From contig JABVXV010000431.1 of NCBI GenBank assembly GCA_013365325.1, positions 1 through 44,670 on the forward strand: DNA of 44,670 nucleotides. The letters are read 5' to 3'. This document shows positions 25,753-38,000 of this stretch, piece by piece. The notes under the pieces were generated by a model. It was not told the origin of the DNA and ran no database searches. It saw nothing but the letters and a program-made list of their open reading frames with translations. The translations under genes were made by a program, and so were the position numbers. The DNA comes from Dipetalonema caudispina (lineage: Eukaryota > Nematoda > Chromadorea > Rhabditida > Onchocercidae). Position 1 is the stretch's first letter; each line of letters starts with the position of its first letter.

Positions 25753-26527
25753 TTTCAACAAATTCATAAGTTAAGATTAAAAGATGAATGAAATGAAATT
25801 TTGTATAATAGATTTCTAAAAGGACTGATAAAGATAGTATTGTGATAATTCTTACCTGAATATTAATCAAAAATATCATCGTCTGATATTATAAATAATA
25901 AGACTTTGTTCAGTCATAGTTCTTTTTAATTCCGGGACAAGTCCATAAAGATTCGACAACGTTAACGTGACGTATGATTACATCATATTCCATTTACAAC
26001 ATACCAGCAAACGCATTTCACGGCTAGCCGTTTAGGCATATCACGTCACGTGACATGCGTGAACGGCTGACCGTAAAATACCTGTCGGGGTAAATCAGTG
26101 GATAAATTAGAAATTTGGTTTATGACGTAAGAAAATTGGTAAACGTGTGGTGCGTAAGCTCAATTGGGAACGGTTTCATTAATATTTCAGATGTTGAGTT
26201 GATATCACGTGATGTACTGTATTAGTAGCTCAACGTGTCTAATTTGTTTTCACGTTTCATTTAGAATTATGGCAAGCTAACTTGACAGCATTATTTATAT
26301 TAGAATTAGCCCGATAATGTTAAGCTAATGCCAAGCTAATGAATAACGATATGGAAATAACCTTCAGGCTTATGTTATTTTTTTAATAGCTTCATTTGAT
26401 GGCATTATCACTTCATTAGCATAATGTGCGAAAGGTTTCAAAAGGCTATACATAATTCGTGGATAGTATCAGTTAAGTTTATTGTTCATATTTGAAGGAT
26501 TAGCCGGAATAAATCGATTCAATAAAG
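24877..26527. promoter_or_regulatory. Divergent intergenic region between exonuclease and dohh-1
   Basis: 1.65 kb separating two genes transcribed away from each other, so it should contain both promoters. It holds a GA-rich polypurine tract (about 25025-25068), an A-run at 25189-25205, a T26 run (25730-25755), and near the dohh-1 side a run of short palindromes (25959-26212, listed separately). Three AAGCTAA copies lie between 26272 and 26345. No gene seen. Confidence 0.6.
25959..26212. promoter_or_regulatory. Palindrome cluster with E-box / CLEAR-type sites
   Basis: ACGTTAACGT (25959-25968), ACGGCTAGCCGT (26020-26031), GTCACGTGAC (26045-26054) and TCACGTGA (26205-26212) are all perfect palindromes. 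ACGGCTGACCGT (26063-26074) is a near copy of the second. GTCACGTGAC is identical to the CLEAR motif bound by TFEB-type bHLH factors (HLH-30 in C. elegans); CACGTG also suits other bHLH factors. The sites lie 315-570 bp upstream of the dohh-1 start. That they bind a factor is inference. Confidence 0.5.
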
Positions 26528-28756
26528 ATGCTAGCCGATTCCGAAATTGATAAAATTGGTCGATTACTAAATGATAGCAAGTATGTAACCCATGTATTTC
26601 CTATTTATTCCTGTTTTTCATATTCAAATTGTTGTTATGTCAAAGATATAATTGTAAGAGTGAGTGAAATTCACAGGGCAATGAACTAGAAATATGATTG
26701 TAATTTTTCAGAAATTTTTTCATCTTTTCTTGTTCACTTCAAATATATCAACTTTTACTGGATAGCAAATAAATTTATGATACGTCAGAGATTTTTTTTC
26801 AGGCAATCACTTTGTGCGAGATTTCGAGCTCTTTTCATTTTACGTAATCTTGGATGTAATCGTTCAGTTGAATGGATTGGACGATGTTTTAATGATCCAT
26901 CTGCTCTTCTGAAACATGAATTAGCTTATTGTCTTGGTCAGACACAGAATGAAACAGCGATACCTATTCTTGAATCTGTGCTTCAGGATGAAAATCAAGG
27001 TTGGTAGAAATCTCCAATGATTTTAAATATTATAATCGAATCAGTTGATAGTTGCTAAAGCGTTAGAATTCTTTCACAGTTTTAAAATTTCTGAAATGCA
27101 TGAATTTCAGAGATTATTGTACGTCATGAAGCGGGCGAAGCACTGGGAGCAATTGGGTCTTGTTCTTCTGCAGCTATTCTTGACAAATATATCAATGATG
27201 AAGCCCAGGCTATTGCAGAAACGTGCAGATTGGCTCTTCAAAGGATAATATGGCTTCAAGAAAAGAAATGTGATCATAAAGAGAATGAGAAAGGAAGTCC
27301 ATACAATTCGATAGGTATCAAATCATCATTATAGCTTCATTTAGGATGAAATAGTGTTAGAATGGAGCCTAATTCATCCTGTTAGAAATGTTATTACCGT
27401 GGATCTAAGTTTTTATAAGTAAAACGAGTCGTTTTAGAATTAGATATAGCTAGTCACCATATATTTCTATAGAAATTGTTTTAAATCCTTTTACTTTCCA
27501 CTGATCCTGCACTAATTTTCATGTCAAAATTTCCGTTTAAAATATAAGTCACAATAGAGGACTTGGAATGTTAATTGGCACCTTTCCTTACTTGATTACC
27601 ATTTAGTTTATGTTATTCTTGAAAAAAAGCTTCCTACAAACAGTATAACTCTAGTTTGCAGATCCAACTCCTGCCTCATCTGAAACCAGTATTGTTAAGC
27701 TTTCCTCGATTTTGACAGATGCAACAAAATCATTGTGGGAACGGTATCAAGCTCTGTTCAGTCTTCGGAATATCAGCACAGATGAATCTATAAAGGCACT
27801 TGCAAAAGGTCTCATTTCATATCTACGAAAGTATAGTATTCATTGCTTGTGTCAGATATGGCAGAACAAGCTTTTCTTCCTGTTGTGAAGTCATCTGTGA
27901 TTTTTCGAAGTTTTGAATAAATGGTATTCAGTCAGTGTCTAAATGCCATTTTGTATTCACTGAATTTTTCGTATTCATTAGGCTATGTTTCATCGCCTTG
28001 TCACTGACATCACACATCATTGCTTGTTTTCTTGAAAGCTAATAACTTTAGACATGACGTCTTATGAAGTCGAAGTCAATGCATATATTGTCTGATTTCA
28101 GGATTGACTTGTAATGACAGCGCACTACTCCGACATGAAGTTGCTTATGCTTTAGGTCAAGTACAGTCACCGATAGCAATTGCAGAATTGAAACATTCCC
28201 TAGAAAATAGAGAAGAAAATTATATGGTGCGGCATGAATGTGCTGAGGCTTTGGGAGCAATCGCAACCGAAGAATGTGAAGAAATGCTGAAGAAGTTTCG
28301 AAACGATCCTGAAGTATGCCTGATTTCATCCTATATGTATGTATATATATAGCCAGAGATATTCATAAGTAGTCCTGGCAGCCTGAAGTAGGCTGGAAGA
28401 TCGAATAACTTAGATTGCTGTAAATCAAACTGCTCCATCAAGTAATGCTTAGACAATCCTGGTAGTCCAGTTAATAATTGTCTAATTGCTTTTTATCCTA
28501 TCAAAATCATTCGAGGACTGTTTGCTTATCTTTTCTGTCATGGAGTTTTTAGTTTTAAAAGTGATCATTTTTCAGTGACTTTTAGTTTCGAAGTTACAAC
28601 TGTAATAGCGTATTAGCAAATAAAAAAATAAAAGATTTTAAACATAAAAAGAAATGTTATTTGCAGCGCGTTGTGAGAGAAAGTTGTGAAGTGGCGCTTG
28701 ATATGGCAGAATATGAGAGTAGTGGTCAATTCCAATATGCGTTAATCAATTCCTGA
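26528..28756 (+). CDS. dohh-1: Deoxyhypusine hydroxylase, 300 aa
   Basis: Exons 26528-26580, 26803-26999, 27111-27314, 27662-27808, 28102-28313, 28667-28756; phases close, stop TGA. The enzyme hydroxylates deoxyhypusine on eIF5A to hypusine using a di-iron centre in a HEAT-repeat scaffold in the cytosol. All four His-Glu iron-ligand pairs are present: H56/E57 ([12 protein letters not shown]), H89/E90 ([12 protein letters not shown]), H212/E213 ([12 protein letters not shown]) and H245/E246 ([12 protein letters not shown]). The first two fall at the same residue numbers as I recall for human DOHH. The two halves are symmetric, as expected, and the length matches the family. The linker at 125-165 is charged and variable. 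dap-3 follows on the same strand after 692 bp, which would fit a trans-spliced pair, though a spliced-leader site cannot be told from an ordinary acceptor here. Confidence 0.96.
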
Positions 28757-29448
28757 TGATAGACTTATTGAAATCGAAATTAGGAAATGGCCTCTGTTGT
28801 TATCGTGGTACTTTGACTACTTGTAATTTCAATAATCTGGTGCGCCGAAATGTACTAGAATGTTGGATCCACACTTCTTGCGACATTTTACATGGATGCC
28901 TCCATTGTCCATCCAATTTACTAACTATTTCTGTTGTGTTTACTTAGCAAGTACCATTCTCCAATACTAACTGTCTACTGTTATTGTGTTGTGTTGTGTA
29001 ATTTGATTCATCTGAAGTTTTTGTTGTTGACAACGGTTATTAATTTATGTATTATACATGATAAAGAAATATGTGCATTTTTATTTCTTGGCACAATCAC
29101 CTTTACATAGATGAGTTTTCTTCTGTTCATTGAAGCAACAATAAAGTTGCTATTTATAAAATAGGGAATTTTTTTTAGTTGATAGAATAAGGATAGATTT
29201 ATTTCTTGCAAAATTAAATTGGTGAGGTTATGGTAGGTGTGTGTTACATTTGTTTTGATAAGTTAAGCTTACTTTATTAACTTTTATATATTAAATAATT
29301 CTTTCGTGACTGGTTTTTACCCTTGGTGTTCCCAATTTATTGCTACCAATTTCATTTAAGCAAGCAAGTATACAGTTACCAGGATGTGGCAGCTATTCAG
29401 CTCGTTATTTGGATTATAAGTTCTGATTATTCTGTGAATTTAATTATA
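28757..29448. other. Intergenic gap between dohh-1 and dap-3
   Basis: 692 bp, AT-rich, with no coding support; the open frames at 28756-28947 and 29323-29580 lack family or splice evidence. It probably holds the dohh-1 3' UTR and the dap-3 promoter or trans-splice acceptor. Confidence 0.5.
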
Positions 29449-32400
29449 ATGGTTGCTGGTTTATTTCCGCATTTGGTCCGAAATGCTACTTTTGGTCAAT
29501 GCTTCATGACTTGTGAGTTGAATTATTTATTGTTGAAAGTATTTGGTGGAAAACCATTGTACTGGATATCCCTTGGATGATTTAAAGCACTGTCATTTTG
29601 ATTGCTTTCAGTGAAAGCAGCTCAAGTGGCATCCTTACGCAACAGATTTTATCGAACAACAAGCACAAATGATCCGGTGCGTTTTATTAGAGGAAAGCAA
29701 TTTTGGGTTTATAAAGTTAATTAACGAAGAAGATTATCCTTGGACAGAAATATTAACATAAACTTTCCTTGTCACTTACAGATATCGAATAAATCGGAGC
29801 AATAGCTGTCCATATAAACAGAAGGGTTAAAAAATTATTTAATGCTTTTACGCCTTGAGAAATTCATAAGAAATTTGTTTTTAAGTTCTTTTTCTTGAAA
29901 CCACATTGTATGAACAACGCAATTAATTATAAACTGAAGTGATTTTGCGAAATGTGCACTTTAGGTTGCTTTAACTGCTGGAGATCTAGGTCGCTTGTAT
30001 CATTTGAGCAATGAAGACATTGATACATTGTATTATCGGTATATGTTGCCGCCGAAATTCCGGAAACAAGTGGAAACATTGAATGAATGTGTTTGGTTAT
30101 ACAGAAGACCAACATTTGAAGCAACTACATGTTTAAAGGTTTGCTTTTTAGTTTCACATATTATCGATGTCATTTTTTTTAACATGCAGAAATGCTCATT
30201 CAAGACAAATGAATACGTATATTCTTTTTGAAAAAGGGGTAAACACTTTTTATTTCTCAAAAAACAAAACTTTGAAAATAAATTCCCAATTCACACACTC
30301 ACTACTCTTGGTAAATTCCTTAGAAATTCTGCTCAAAAATGTTTCAAGAAGTTTTGTTTCGCTAAAAGTTTAAAATTATATCCGCAGGAGGTTAAGGTAT
30401 CATTATCAAGGTGTTAATTAAGTACTAAATTTTTGGAATGTACTTCGTATCTTTAATGATACAAAATGAGACAAAATTATAAATCGTGGAAGTATTTTTG
30501 TCTGGGCAATACTTTGTATTATTTTTTAGTTGGTAGGTGTCAACATTCCAAATTTACGTATGGTATTATGGGGACGATGGGGCACTGGTAAATCGATGAC
30601 CGTCTTCCAAACAATTTATCATGTGTGGAAACAAGGATGGATAATATTTACAATACCAAATGGTAAGTGTCAGCAGTAATATTTTTCCAATTTTTATTGT
30701 CCTTCATTTTTGCTTCCATGTAATTTACGGTCTGAATCTTTGAAGGTTAATTTCGATTCAGAATAAATATTTTTTCTCAAAACGAACAAATAGTTTTCAT
30801 ATCGCTTGATATATTTGAAGTAATAAGTTATCTCCATATTTAAGTATAATTTACTATAAATATCCCATTATAGGAGTCGGAATTTAACGGCATCTATGTT
30901 TCTCCAATTAATTAATCTTAAATATTATAATCAAAGTAATAGTTCTTTATTGCGTGCACAGTAAACTTGTTACAGTGAATGGAAAAATTACATTCAAAAC
31001 TGTCGAATATAATTTCTTTTGATTTACTGTAATACAAAACTTCTTTAGAAATTAAAAACTACCTCTTTTCTTTTCCACTTTTATTTTCGAAGTAGGAAGA
31101 GCGTCATATATATATATATATATATATACCGTGCAAAAATAACGAGCCTTTCATTATTTTTCATGTTTTAATTGGTTTCCTGAGAAGAAAGTTCGATGAA
31201 AACGGCAAGAAGAAAAAAAGGTTGCATAATCATATAATTTGCAGTGATGGCGATTATGAGGGTTCTGAGGGAATATGATGAAGTGAAACCATCAACTTAT
31301 CGTGAAGATCGTATTGATTTTCCCGTGATTGGGCACCAAATACTAAGAAGATTCAAATTAATGAATACACCCAACTGGGAAAAACTTAAGGTTTTTTTTA
31401 TCATCAGTGAGCTCAAATTTTACAAGAAGTAGTCATATCTATTTGATATATATCTCGTCTTAAATAAAGCGCTTCCAAATTTTAATGTAATTCCAGGAAT
31501 GCAAAGCCCAGAAACACTATAAGTGGTCCAAAGTTGAAGAAACAAAAGAAGGAGAGCCAATAACAAGTATCGTAGACATTGTAAGGCTCATTTTAAATAA
31601 AATTAGCGTCAGTTCTTTTATGATGATTCCAGTTCCAATCATATAGCTATGTTGCGTCTGTATAATTCATTTTATGCGGAGGTAAGAGAGTAGAATCAAG
31701 TATTTTATGATAGCATACTCTATTTCAGGGTCTTTCTGCTCCATCTTTATCATCAGATTGTGTCGGTGGTTTACTTCGAGAGTTAACGCATCACTGTAGT
31801 GCTGGCAGGTTTCCATTACTTGTGACAATCGATCACGCAAATTCTCTTTACGGTAAAACAACATTGAAGGATAAAGATCACAAACTTATAGATCCGAAAT
31901 ACTTCACCTTGATTCATCATCTCCGAAAGTTATTACGAAATGATTGGGTACGTCCATTCACTTAATGAAAAGGCTTATCTGAGATGTCCTTTCTAGTTGA
32001 ATTCTTTCTTGCTTTGAGGAATTTTTAGACCAAGATCTCAGCTAGAGTCTATAAGTCTTTATTTTAAGACGAATGGTGCGTGTTTGTTGGTTGCCGATAA
32101 AAGAGAAGTCAGTGACGCACGTGATCACCTTACAGTACCACTGGAAACACCATTAGAACTTTTCGGAGAGGTTAGTTTATAATGCGTGCAGATAAAATCA
32201 TATTTTTCTTCTAGTTTTAATCAGGGATATGAATTTCAACATTTTGGGCATTATTATAGGATATAGAAAAAATAGAGCCTTTTATACCCATTGAAACTTC
32301 ATTGTATACGGACGAAGAAATGGATGTTCTCTACGATTATTACCTTGAGAAGAATTGGATTGCTTCTAAGTCAGGTAAAATTTGTATCTGGAGACAGATC

Positions 32401-32701
32401 CCCAAGAATTACAAACAAAGAAAATGAACGAAATTTGAGAAGATAGTATAGAAATATCTCAACTCATATAACTCCCTAGTCCTCTCAAAGGAGGTTAATT
32501 CGTTTATCTTGAAACTAATGAAACTGCTGATTGGGATTTATTTCATGTCGAACTTCGCCATGTATCATACTCTCGCATTCATCTTTTATTTTACAGCTTA
32601 TGTATCTAGCTTCAGGTCGTACAGAACGAGCAAAAAAAGAATTGATGTTTTTGAGTGGAAGGAACCCGTACTATTATGAACGAATTTGTGCTTTTGTTTG
32701 A
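29449..32701 (+). CDS. dap-3: Mitochondrial small-subunit ribosomal protein mS29 (DAP3), 395 aa
   Basis: Exons 29449-29512, 29612-29676, 29965-30138, 30530-30662, 31245-31390, 31497-31580, 31729-31947, 32069-32170, 32260-32374, 32616-32701; phases close, stop TGA. The first ~40 residues lack acidic residues until the end and carry Arg and Ser, fitting a mitochondrial targeting peptide. The P-loop GRWGTGKS is at 116-123, and a TIDHANSLYG stretch about 140 residues later fits the Walker B region. The C-terminus LSGRNP..YERICAFV matches the DAP3 end. Length matches the family. This is the GTP-binding protein of the 28S mitoribosomal subunit, also linked to apoptosis in animals. The convergent neighbour is another mitoribosome gene. 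Confidence 0.93.
31106..31128. repeat. (AT)n microsatellite in a dap-3 intron
   Basis: Uninterrupted AT repeat of 23 bp inside the intron between exons ending 30662 and starting 31245. Confidence 0.95.
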
Positions 32702-32988
32702 TGTTAAAATAAAATTTTTCATTTTTCTTCTATCCAGTTTTCTTCTACTAACAAATAATCACCTTACAGCATATCTCGAATACATTTTTTACATCTGAAA
32801 AGATCTGAGACTTTAAACGGAAACCTTGACATGTGGATTATACTGCCAGTTATTCATCATTTCGGGACGCATCTGAGATACTGTATTTTCAAAAAGTATA
32901 ACTTTTCGAGATGGATTACCACAGATGCTTTGTTTGAGTTAGGGAATTCACAAAATCCGTACATGAAACTAAAACATTCTGTTTCATG
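32702..32988. other. Short convergent gap between dap-3 and mrpl-10
   Basis: 287 bp separating the two stop codons, so the 3' UTRs must be short or overlap. An AATAAA hexamer lies just after the dap-3 stop (AAAATAAAATTTTTC, about 32706-32720) and is a plausible poly(A) signal. Confidence 0.55.
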
Positions 32989-34290
32989 TTATATTAATGA
33001 TTCCTTTTGATTCTTTATAGAATCCAGGATTCCGATCATATCCATCATATGATAATTAAGCGTCGAAATTAGTTCATTAGGTGGTACCGATAGGAGCTGT
33101 ACTGTTTGAGCACGATGATCTTCTAACGATGGTAATTTGCACAATTCCCTCACTTCTGATATCGATAATATTTGAGATCCATAAACAACAGCTGAAAGTG
33201 GTTGCATTCATATAAATACGTGAACTTTCAGTATTAAGATATAGCTAAAAATGAAAACCCATGGTGAACTAAAATGGGCTCTGCATGCTCACTACGAAAT
33301 AAATGCTGAAATATATATGAGCAGTGCAAACTAAAGCCATGCAGAGAGGTTCTTTTAAAAAATGTTCATGATATTAATTACTAAGCCATTCTGTTTAATT
33401 CACCAGCTGGTATGACCATCAATATTTTTATAACATTCAGAGAAATTTCAATTGAAAAACCACCTATTGGTGTCATCCAGTCAATCTTTTCGCATTCAAT
33501 AATAAAACTTTTGATCGCATTAATATCTTTGCCAAAAAGTTGGCAATTTGTGGCTACAAATATCGTATCATTGAGTGACTGCAGCGGAGTACCTTCGAAT
33601 ACTTTCTTTATAATTCGATTACCGTAATCTCGGAATTCGAGGCCTTTTAACCGTAGTCTGAAACGTAAGTCACTTAGAAAGAATGTCACAAATACCATCG
33701 TGCAATGCCAACAAAATCAACCGTCCTAAGTCAACTTGTCAGTCGAAACAAAGATTCGGAAACTTACTGATTCCGTGTCAACCATTCTGTTCGTTGTTTT
33801 ACAGCAAGTCTATGACAAATACCCATAACCTGATAGCCCTCATTTTTGATTTTTTCTCGAATATGCTGCACCAATGCCATATCAAATGCTGAGTACTACA
33901 AAAATTACACAGTATCAAATCACAAAGAAATGATGTAAGTTCAGATTCAGGATTTAATGTAAGCTAGAAAATTGATACGAGTGAAGTTGAAATTTAAATT
34001 TTTAACACTAAACTTCAGTATTAAATAAGATAACAGCAGTAATTGATTGAGAAAAATGAGACCAAACTTACAGAAGATTTCAGTTCTCCAATAAAATCGA
34101 TAACCTTCTTATATGAAGGGCATACACTTTGAACCTTAGGTACCATAGGCTCCAATGCAGCATCATATAATCGCCTTCGATATGGCCGCGGTCGCCTGAG
34201 TGGCCAATTTGATGAAGCCTTCCCTCTTGCGCATAAGTGGAAACCCAACGTCGATGGTAATAATTTGGACAATTCCACTGGTAACCGCAT
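32989..34290 (-). CDS. mrpl-10: Mitochondrial large-subunit ribosomal protein bL10m, 247 aa
   Basis: Exons in transcription order: 34072-34290, 33768-33895, 33464-33657, 32989-33191; phases close, stop TAA. The N-terminus (MRLPVELSKLLPSTLG) and the basic RRPRPYRRR stretch suit a mitochondrial targeting and rRNA-contact region. The core carries L10 features: a helix-rich segment around VMGICHRL, LEFRDYGNRIIKK..EGTPL, and a C-terminal half with KLPSLEDHRAQ followed by LISTLNYH, like the end of mammalian MRPL10. It would form the base of the L7/L12 stalk in the mitoribosome. Identification rests on this pattern and the length, so an alignment should confirm it. It lies 767 bp downstream of the Tudor gene on the same strand. 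Confidence 0.85.
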
Positions 34291-35057
34291 CTATAACTAT
34301 AATAAATGATTCAAAGAATGTAATATTCCCACTTTCCTAACAAAAGATATTTTCATCCAGTTCAGTAGATTGATGTAATATTTTGCATTCAGCTTATTAT
34401 TCACCAAATGCTCTAAATTACTGGAATCACATCAATCGAATTTGGGCATCACCCACGCATGTTTCGTATTTCTTAATTTCAGTTCCAGTCCTAAACCGAG
34501 TTATATTAATATCATATACCCTTCTGAAGGCATTCCAAAAAATGTACTCTGCTTTTATCATAATTTTTTAAAAGCAAACCGAATACTCATAGCTTTTTTC
34601 ATTTATACTATAGAAAACTTCACGTTAACTTATGGAAGAAGGGTAATGTTTCATTTTCAAACATAAAGTCTACAAAAAAGATGGAAATTGAGTAACTGAG
34701 AATCAAACTTGGATGTGTTCATTTTTAAAAACGAAGAAGTGATAGAGGACCATCAAAGAAACAAAACTACTGAAGAAGGATGCAATTCAATTTTTAATCC
34801 CAAAAATTTTTAAACAATGACATTTAGAGTTGCATACATTTCAGTAAATATGTTACATACAAATACTTATACATACAAGCACAAAATATTCTTACATACA
34901 TGTTAAAGAACAAATTCCACAAAAATTAGAAAAGTCCCTTTAGCTCGATTGTTATAAGTTATAGCCGGAAATTATCCCTCTTGGTTGACATGTAAAAGTG
35001 AAGACAATTGAAATAGGAAGCCTCCTGATTTCATAAGATCTAATTATCTACAAACTT
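34291..35057. other. Intergenic region between Tudor gene and mrpl-10
   Basis: 767 bp with only short unsupported open frames (34383-34571, 34442-34666). It contains the 3' flank of the Tudor gene and the upstream region of mrpl-10. Confidence 0.5.
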
Positions 35058-38000
35058 CTACTTGATTAACGTTTGCTTTTCGATAAATTTGACGAAGTGA
35101 TCATTCAGGCAACGTCCCTTTTCATCGTATAACACTACGCTTCGATCACTTTCGCCTTTGCCGAATATAGCCGTTAAATGCAGCGCTTTCTCGCATATGC
35201 TGCGTAGGAAAATACGTGCCCCAATACCTAACCATCGTGCATCCATTGGACCAGATAGACGAAGTGGTCCCAAACAAGTCGGAGGCCATTCCTCGATTGA
35301 TAACTGCAACAATTTTATTTGGAAAAAATGAAGAAAAAAATTGGCTGCGATTTTAAAATTATTAAATGGCAGATTGATGATTGAAAAAAAATTCTTTGTC
35401 GCCAAATTCGGCAAAATAAAAATAAAGATTTCAATTAATGATCAGTTAGAGGATTAACAAAACATCTAGCAATGGCAGCGTTTGTACTGCAATAGAGAAA
35501 AAATATAAAATAGTGTAACAGATTGTCTCTGACCTCTTGTTAACAAAACAACTTCACAGTACAACTCTCTTTAGTGCAAAAAGTTGTCCTATTCTCCAAG
35601 AAAAAGTAGAAAAATCATGAGCCAAAACAAATATCTATACTTCATCCCACGATACTTAGATATTAACAAATCGCTAACCTGTTTAGGTAGACGATAAAAC
35701 TGCGAATTATACTTGGTAAATTTCTCTTCGCCAGTATCCACACATAATATTTTCCATTCGTCGTCTTCACGAGTCAAAATTTTCACTCGATTCCAACAAT
35801 CATCAGACCAAAACAGGTAATGCTCATTTTGAGAACACCATGATCCTGACACTGGTAACAGATCAGTCTAAACGTTCAAGATTCTTTTAATTTATTACAA
35901 AGAGATACTATAAAGTTCCTACTTTCTGTAAGAAAGACGATCAAAACACATCGACCCGATAAAACCACACAAAAATTTGCCGGAAATGTTACTTCAAAAA
36001 GAATATCATTCCCAACCTGGATATAAATTACAATGGGATATCCTTTCAAATCAAATAAAAGCCAACTTTTACATCAAAAATAACTAACATCATCTATATA
36101 TAAAAGCTTCGTTTTGAGCGCCTCGTACTGCATTTTGGTTTCTGCAGTACTTAGAAAGATTTCCGTTGCACAGTTTATGCTCAGAACTTCCACTTGTACT
36201 GATTTCTGTGATAGAATAAATATTTAAATTGGAAAGCTTCAGTTATCCAAAAAAGATTTCACTAGCTCATTTTACTGAAGAACAAGGAAAAAGATGATAT
36301 ACCTCACGTAATGGATCAGAATTTTCAGAGTACGAGTCCGAATTATATAATGGAGGCGACGGTCGAACCACAACGAGTTCCTGCAAAATTAAAAAATCAA
36401 ATTTGGGTGAAAATAAGCTGACGAATTCCCAACAACAAAATATTTCTTTCATCCAATTTTTTAATACGTATGAATTTGAATGGAAGTGGAACAAAAGATT
36501 TATTAGACTTGGATTAAAATAAAAGCTTTGGTATTTTATGAATAATTTAAGACAGTTGACTAAAATAGTAGCAAAATTAAATGAAACATCTTGACAGTTG
36601 ATAGTTTAAGCCTCTCTTAGCTATCAGGGAAACTATCAATGTCAAGCATCTTCATGTTTCCCCTGTCAATACAAGGACCTGCATAACACAACTGTCGTAA
36701 CAGATAAATTTCATGTATAATTCGACAAATCAAAGACTCACTTTTGACTTCTGATTTTGTCTGACCGAGTTGCTGAAAGCTTCATTTTCACTATCTGACT
36801 CGCAAGAAGTGAGTGATTTATTTAAATAATCATTTTCGAAATTCTAAAACTGCTAGGATATTAAACGATAGTAACAAACAATATATGCATTAATCTTGCA
36901 TATTCATGAAATACACTAATACAAATGCAAATATTCCTTTCGAAACTTTTTTTTTCTCAGACAATATGAATATAGACTTGAATTAAGCTGAACAACAATA
37001 ATTACCGTAGAAGAAGACGAAGAAATTGATGGTTTTCGTAGCTTTTTATATAATGGAAATGATGTCCGGAAGGGAATTCCTTTGAGTGGTGTTCGCGGAA
37101 CTTCAACCGTTGAACGAGGAAATAATTTGGGTGTTTTGAAATGTGACTGTGATGATGATGATGATGATGATGATGACAATGACGGTACTGGCACTATAGG
37201 TGAAGGTGGAATTGAGGTTAAACGATTTGTAGCTAAGTTGTTGAAAACACCTGTAGAACGCCGTTTCGATGGTTGCAAAGAACTGACGCCACAGCGCAAA
37301 GGTAATGTTGGTCGTTGTGAGCCTGTAAATCCAATTTTTAAAACGTTTTGTCCAATCGAAAAATTAATTTGCTACTCAAATTAAAACTATCAAAATGTCC
37401 CTCATCCAACCGTGGAATTCACCTAAATTGCTCAATCCTTCATGTACTTTCCAACTCTACTTCCTTCTTCTGGACTAGTCTTCTCAGTATGGTTCCTGTA
37501 TTCAAATTTCTAAAAATATAATCTTCTAAGTAGCACACACTGACCTAATGATAGCGAATGAGTGAAGGGTTCAAAATGGCGTTCCTGTGGAACAATCACT
37601 GTACGCGGGAAACTCATGCTGGATGAGAAGGAAGCCATATCAGCATGTGAACCTCTGCCCGAAGTAAAGTATAGTCGATCTAGTCTCTTGAAAAAGAATT
37701 TAATTTTGTAGATAATTAACTCTTTTGGAGATCTAGTCAAAAAATTTTCAACCAGTTAAAAAAGTCACAATGGAAGATTTACCGTGTCGATATTTTCTAA
37801 AACATCCGGATAGTTTTGCCCAAATCCTGAGCGACGAACAGAATCTACCTAGAACAAACATTGCAGCTAATCAAGCAGGATTTGATAAACTTAGACATTT
37901 ATTTCGGGAAATCCAGGTAAAGCAGACCTGGTTAAGATTTAATTCTGAAGGCTGCCTAAAGCTAGAATTCAAAAGTCAACCCATAAAATGTTAAAATTTG

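Noticed and set aside
37082..37384. Asp-rich plus-strand open frame of 100 residues
   Set aside because: Reverse strand of the TCA-encoded serine run in the Tudor gene; no family match or splice support.
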